From contig DATLFQ010000024.1 of the NCBI GenBank assembly GCA_035540915.1, positions 1 to 20,857 on the forward strand: a DNA stretch of 20,857 nucleotides. The letters run 5' to 3'. The notes under the pieces were generated by a model. That model was not told where the DNA came from and ran no database searches. It saw nothing but the letters and a program-made list of their open reading frames with translations. The DNA comes from DATLFQ01 sp035540915 (GTDB lineage: Bacteria; Actinomycetota; Acidimicrobiia; Acidimicrobiales; GCA-2861595). Shown here piece by piece: positions 19,303 through 20,857 of this stretch (the stretch's first letter is position 1; every line of letters begins with the position of its first letter). The translations under genes were made by a program, and so were the position numbers.

Positions 19303-19985
19303 TGGCACCGACCTCGGGCGTCGAGCCGACCGGGTTCCTCTACCCCTTCATCGAGCGGGAGGAGAGCGACCCCGCGCCACTGCTGGCCGACCTGGCCCGC
19401 TCGGCGGCGGCCAAGTGGCAGCAGAGCACCGACCTGCGCCAGGCGACGCTGGTCGCGCTGGCCGGCCAGCTGCAGGCCACCGCCGCCGAGATGGCGGACC
19501 GCCTCGCCGCCGGCGGGCAGATCTTCGCCTTCGGCAACGGTGGCAGCTCCACCGACGCCGACGCGTTCGCCCAGCTGTGCACCCGCCCGCCCTCCGGCGT
19601 CGCCGTCCCGGCCCGCTCGCTGACCTGGGACCAGGCGGTGCTGACCGCCCTGTCCAACGACATCGGGTTCGACGTGGTGTTCTCCCGCCAGCTCATCGCC
19701 TACGGGCGCCCGGGGGACATCGCCATCGGGTTCTCCACCAGCGGGAACTCCGACAACCTCCTCATGGCCTTCGAGGAGGCGGCCCGGCGCCAGATGCTGA
19801 CCGTCGGGTTGTCCGGCTACGACGGGGGCCGCATGGGCGCCTCCGACGCGGTCCGCCACTGCCTGGTGGTGAAGTCGGACAGCGTGCACCGGATCCAGGA
19901 ATCCCAAGCCGCCGTGGCCCACGCCTTGTGGGCCGCACTGCAGACCGAGCTCCGATCGAAGCACCAAGAAAGGTGGAGCGCATGA
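19302..19985 (+). CDS. SIS-domain protein (GmhA/phosphoheptose-isomerase-like)
   Basis: This 227-residue protein starts at ATG overlapping the previous stop (TGATG). It has the SIS fold signatures FAFGNGGSSTDADAFAQL and GFSTSGNSDNLLMAFEEA, which in GmhA-type isomerases bind the sugar phosphate, and VHRIQESQAAVAHALWAAL near the C-terminus, the position of the GmhA catalytic helix (HxxQE-like). Here it is in a hyp operon rather than an LPS locus, and actinobacteria lack heptose LPS, so heptose metabolism is unlikely to be its job. GmhA-like genes are found in hyp clusters of this kind and the function is not known to me. The stop overlaps the hypD start. Confidence 0.88.
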   Translation: MAPTSGVEPTGFLYPFIEREESDPAPLLADLARSAAAKWQQSTDLRQATLVALAGQLQATAAEMADRLAAGGQIFAFGNGGSSTDADAFAQLCTRPPSGVAVPARSLTWDQAVLTALSNDIGFDVVFSRQLIAYGRPGDIAIGFSTSGNSDNLLMAFEEAARRQMLTVGLSGYDGGRMGASDAVRHCLVVKSDSVHRIQESQAAVAHALWAALQTELRSKHQERWSA

Positions 19986-20857
19986 AGTTCGTCGACGAGT
20001 ACCGCGACCCCGCTGCCGCCCGGGCCACCGTGGCGCAGATCGAGGCGCTGGCCGGCGACCGCCACCTCAAGTTCATGGAGGTGTGCGGCGGGCACACGCA
20101 CACGATCTACAAGCACGGGATCGAGACCCTGCTGCCCGACAGCGTCGAGCTGATCCACGGTCCCGGCTGCCCGGTGTGCGTCATCCCCATGGGGCGGGTG
20201 GACGACGGCATCACGCTGGCCGAGCAGCCGGGCGTGATCTTCACCTCCTTCGGCGACATGATGCGCGTCCCCGGGAGCAACCGGAACCTCCTCGACGCCA
20301 AGGCCAAGGGCGCCGACGTGCGCATGGTGTACTCGCCGCTGGACGCCCTGCGCATCGCCCGGGACAACCCCGACCGCCAGGTGGTGTTCTTCGCCATCGG
20401 CTTCGAGACCACCGCGCCCTCCACGGCGGTGACGCTGCTCAAGGCCCGGGCCGCCGGCATCACCAACTTCAGCGTCTTCTGCAACCACGTCACGATCGTC
20501 CCGCCGCTGAAGGCCATCCTCGACTCACCCGACCTGCGCCTCGACGGCTTCCTCGGCCCGGGCCACGTCAGCACGGTGATCGGCAACCGGCCCTACCGGT
20601 TCGTGCCCGCCGAGTACGGCAAGCCGCTGGTGACGGCCGGCTTCGAGCCGCTGGACATCCTGCAGTCCATCGTCATGCTGCTGCGCCAGATCAACGAGGG
20701 CCGCTGCGAGGTCGAAAACCAGTACACCCGGGCGGTCAAGGACGAGGGCAACCTCCGGGCGCTGGAGATCCTCGGCGAGGTGTTCGAGATCCGCCCACAC
20801 TTCGAGTGGCGCGGACTCGGCTTCATCTCCCAGAGCGCCCTGAAGCTGCGGGACGAG
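19982..20857 (+). CDS. hypD: Hydrogenase maturation protein HypD (3' end outside window)
   Basis: The first 292 codons are present without a stop, so the gene runs off the window. The start is ATG overlapping the previous stop (ATGA) with GGTGGAG upstream. HypD signatures are clear: FMEVC35GGHTH, HGPGC63PVC66V, GFETTAPSTA and FCNHVTIVPP. These correspond to E. coli HypD Cys41, Cys69 and Cys72. HypD holds a [4Fe-4S] cluster and, with HypC, assembles the Fe(CN)2CO moiety of the NiFe site. The C-terminal [4Fe-4S] Cys cluster lies beyond the edge. hypE is a likely next gene, but that is inference. Confidence 0.95.
   Translation, partial: MKFVDEYRDPAAARATVAQIEALAGDRHLKFMEVCGGHTHTIYKHGIETLLPDSVELIHGPGCPVCVIPMGRVDDGITLAEQPGVIFTSFGDMMRVPGSNRNLLDAKAKGADVRMVYSPLDALRIARDNPDRQVVFFAIGFETTAPSTAVTLLKARAAGITNFSVFCNHVTIVPPLKAILDSPDLRLDGFLGPGHVSTVIGNRPYRFVPAEYGKPLVTAGFEPLDILQSIVMLLRQINEGRCEVENQYTRAVKDEGNLRALEILGEVFEIRPHFEWRGLGFISQSALKLRDE

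Overview
The window is very GC-rich (about 70%) and uses many GTG/TTG starts and GTGA/ATGA gene overlaps. Gene content points to a soil-type high-GC actinobacterium (Actinomycetota). I cannot name the species. The core is a locus for a group 1h (formerly 'group 5') [NiFe]-hydrogenase, the high-affinity H2-scavenging type, with part of its maturation machinery. I see no tRNA, rRNA, CRISPR array, transposase or integrase, and no gap between genes longer than about 260 bp.

Layout. (a) 1-2578, minus strand: a row of short single-span membrane proteins, one cut by the window edge. Two of them share a C-terminal N-I-L...H-x4-C-x13-C signature. Among them is a 57-codon DUF1059-family gene with an in-frame TGA (1673-1843). 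(b) 2701-3465, minus: a CooC/MinD-like ATPase, also interrupted by one in-frame TGA. (c) 3584-6417: a PAS-GAF histidine kinase, a convergent PadR domain fused to a response-regulator receiver domain, and a small hydrophilic protein. (d) 15897 down to 6535, minus: a long, tightly packed operon. Its order is hydrogenase small subunit, large subunit, an M52-like protein, a NifU-C-domain protein, a conserved hypothetical, an M52 maturation protease, another hypothetical, a TPR protein, a short hypothetical and a biotin-ligase-like protein. (e) 16050 rightwards, plus, divergent from (d): a Cys-rich winged-helix-like protein, a PadR regulator, a second CooC-like ATPase with an intact CxC, a small membrane protein, HypC, a HypC-domain fusion, a SIS/GmhA-like protein, and HypD running off the end. 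hypA, hypB, hypE and hypF are not in the window and may lie beyond it.

How it works together. The small and large subunits form the H2-oxidising enzyme. HypC and HypD build the Fe(CN)2CO unit, the CooC-like ATPases may serve metal (Ni) handling, the NifU-like protein Fe-S supply, and the M52 protease C-terminal trimming. PadR proteins and the kinase/PadR-receiver pair are likely regulators. A near-palindrome sits between the two divergent operons.

Most unusual observation: two separate genes, the DUF1059 protein and the first CooC-like ATPase, each carry exactly one in-frame TGA, and in both it falls exactly on a conserved cysteine. In CooC this is the first Cys of the CxC metal motif, which the paralogue in this same window encodes as C-L-C. 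Each TGA is followed at nearly the same distance by a 5-bp hairpin with a 5-nt loop whose second base is G, resembling a bacterial SECIS element. TGA is also an ordinary stop for many genes here, so wholesale reassignment is unlikely. I propose both are selenoproteins tied to hydrogenase maturation or redox. Neither sel genes nor tRNA-Sec are in view, so this remains a hypothesis.
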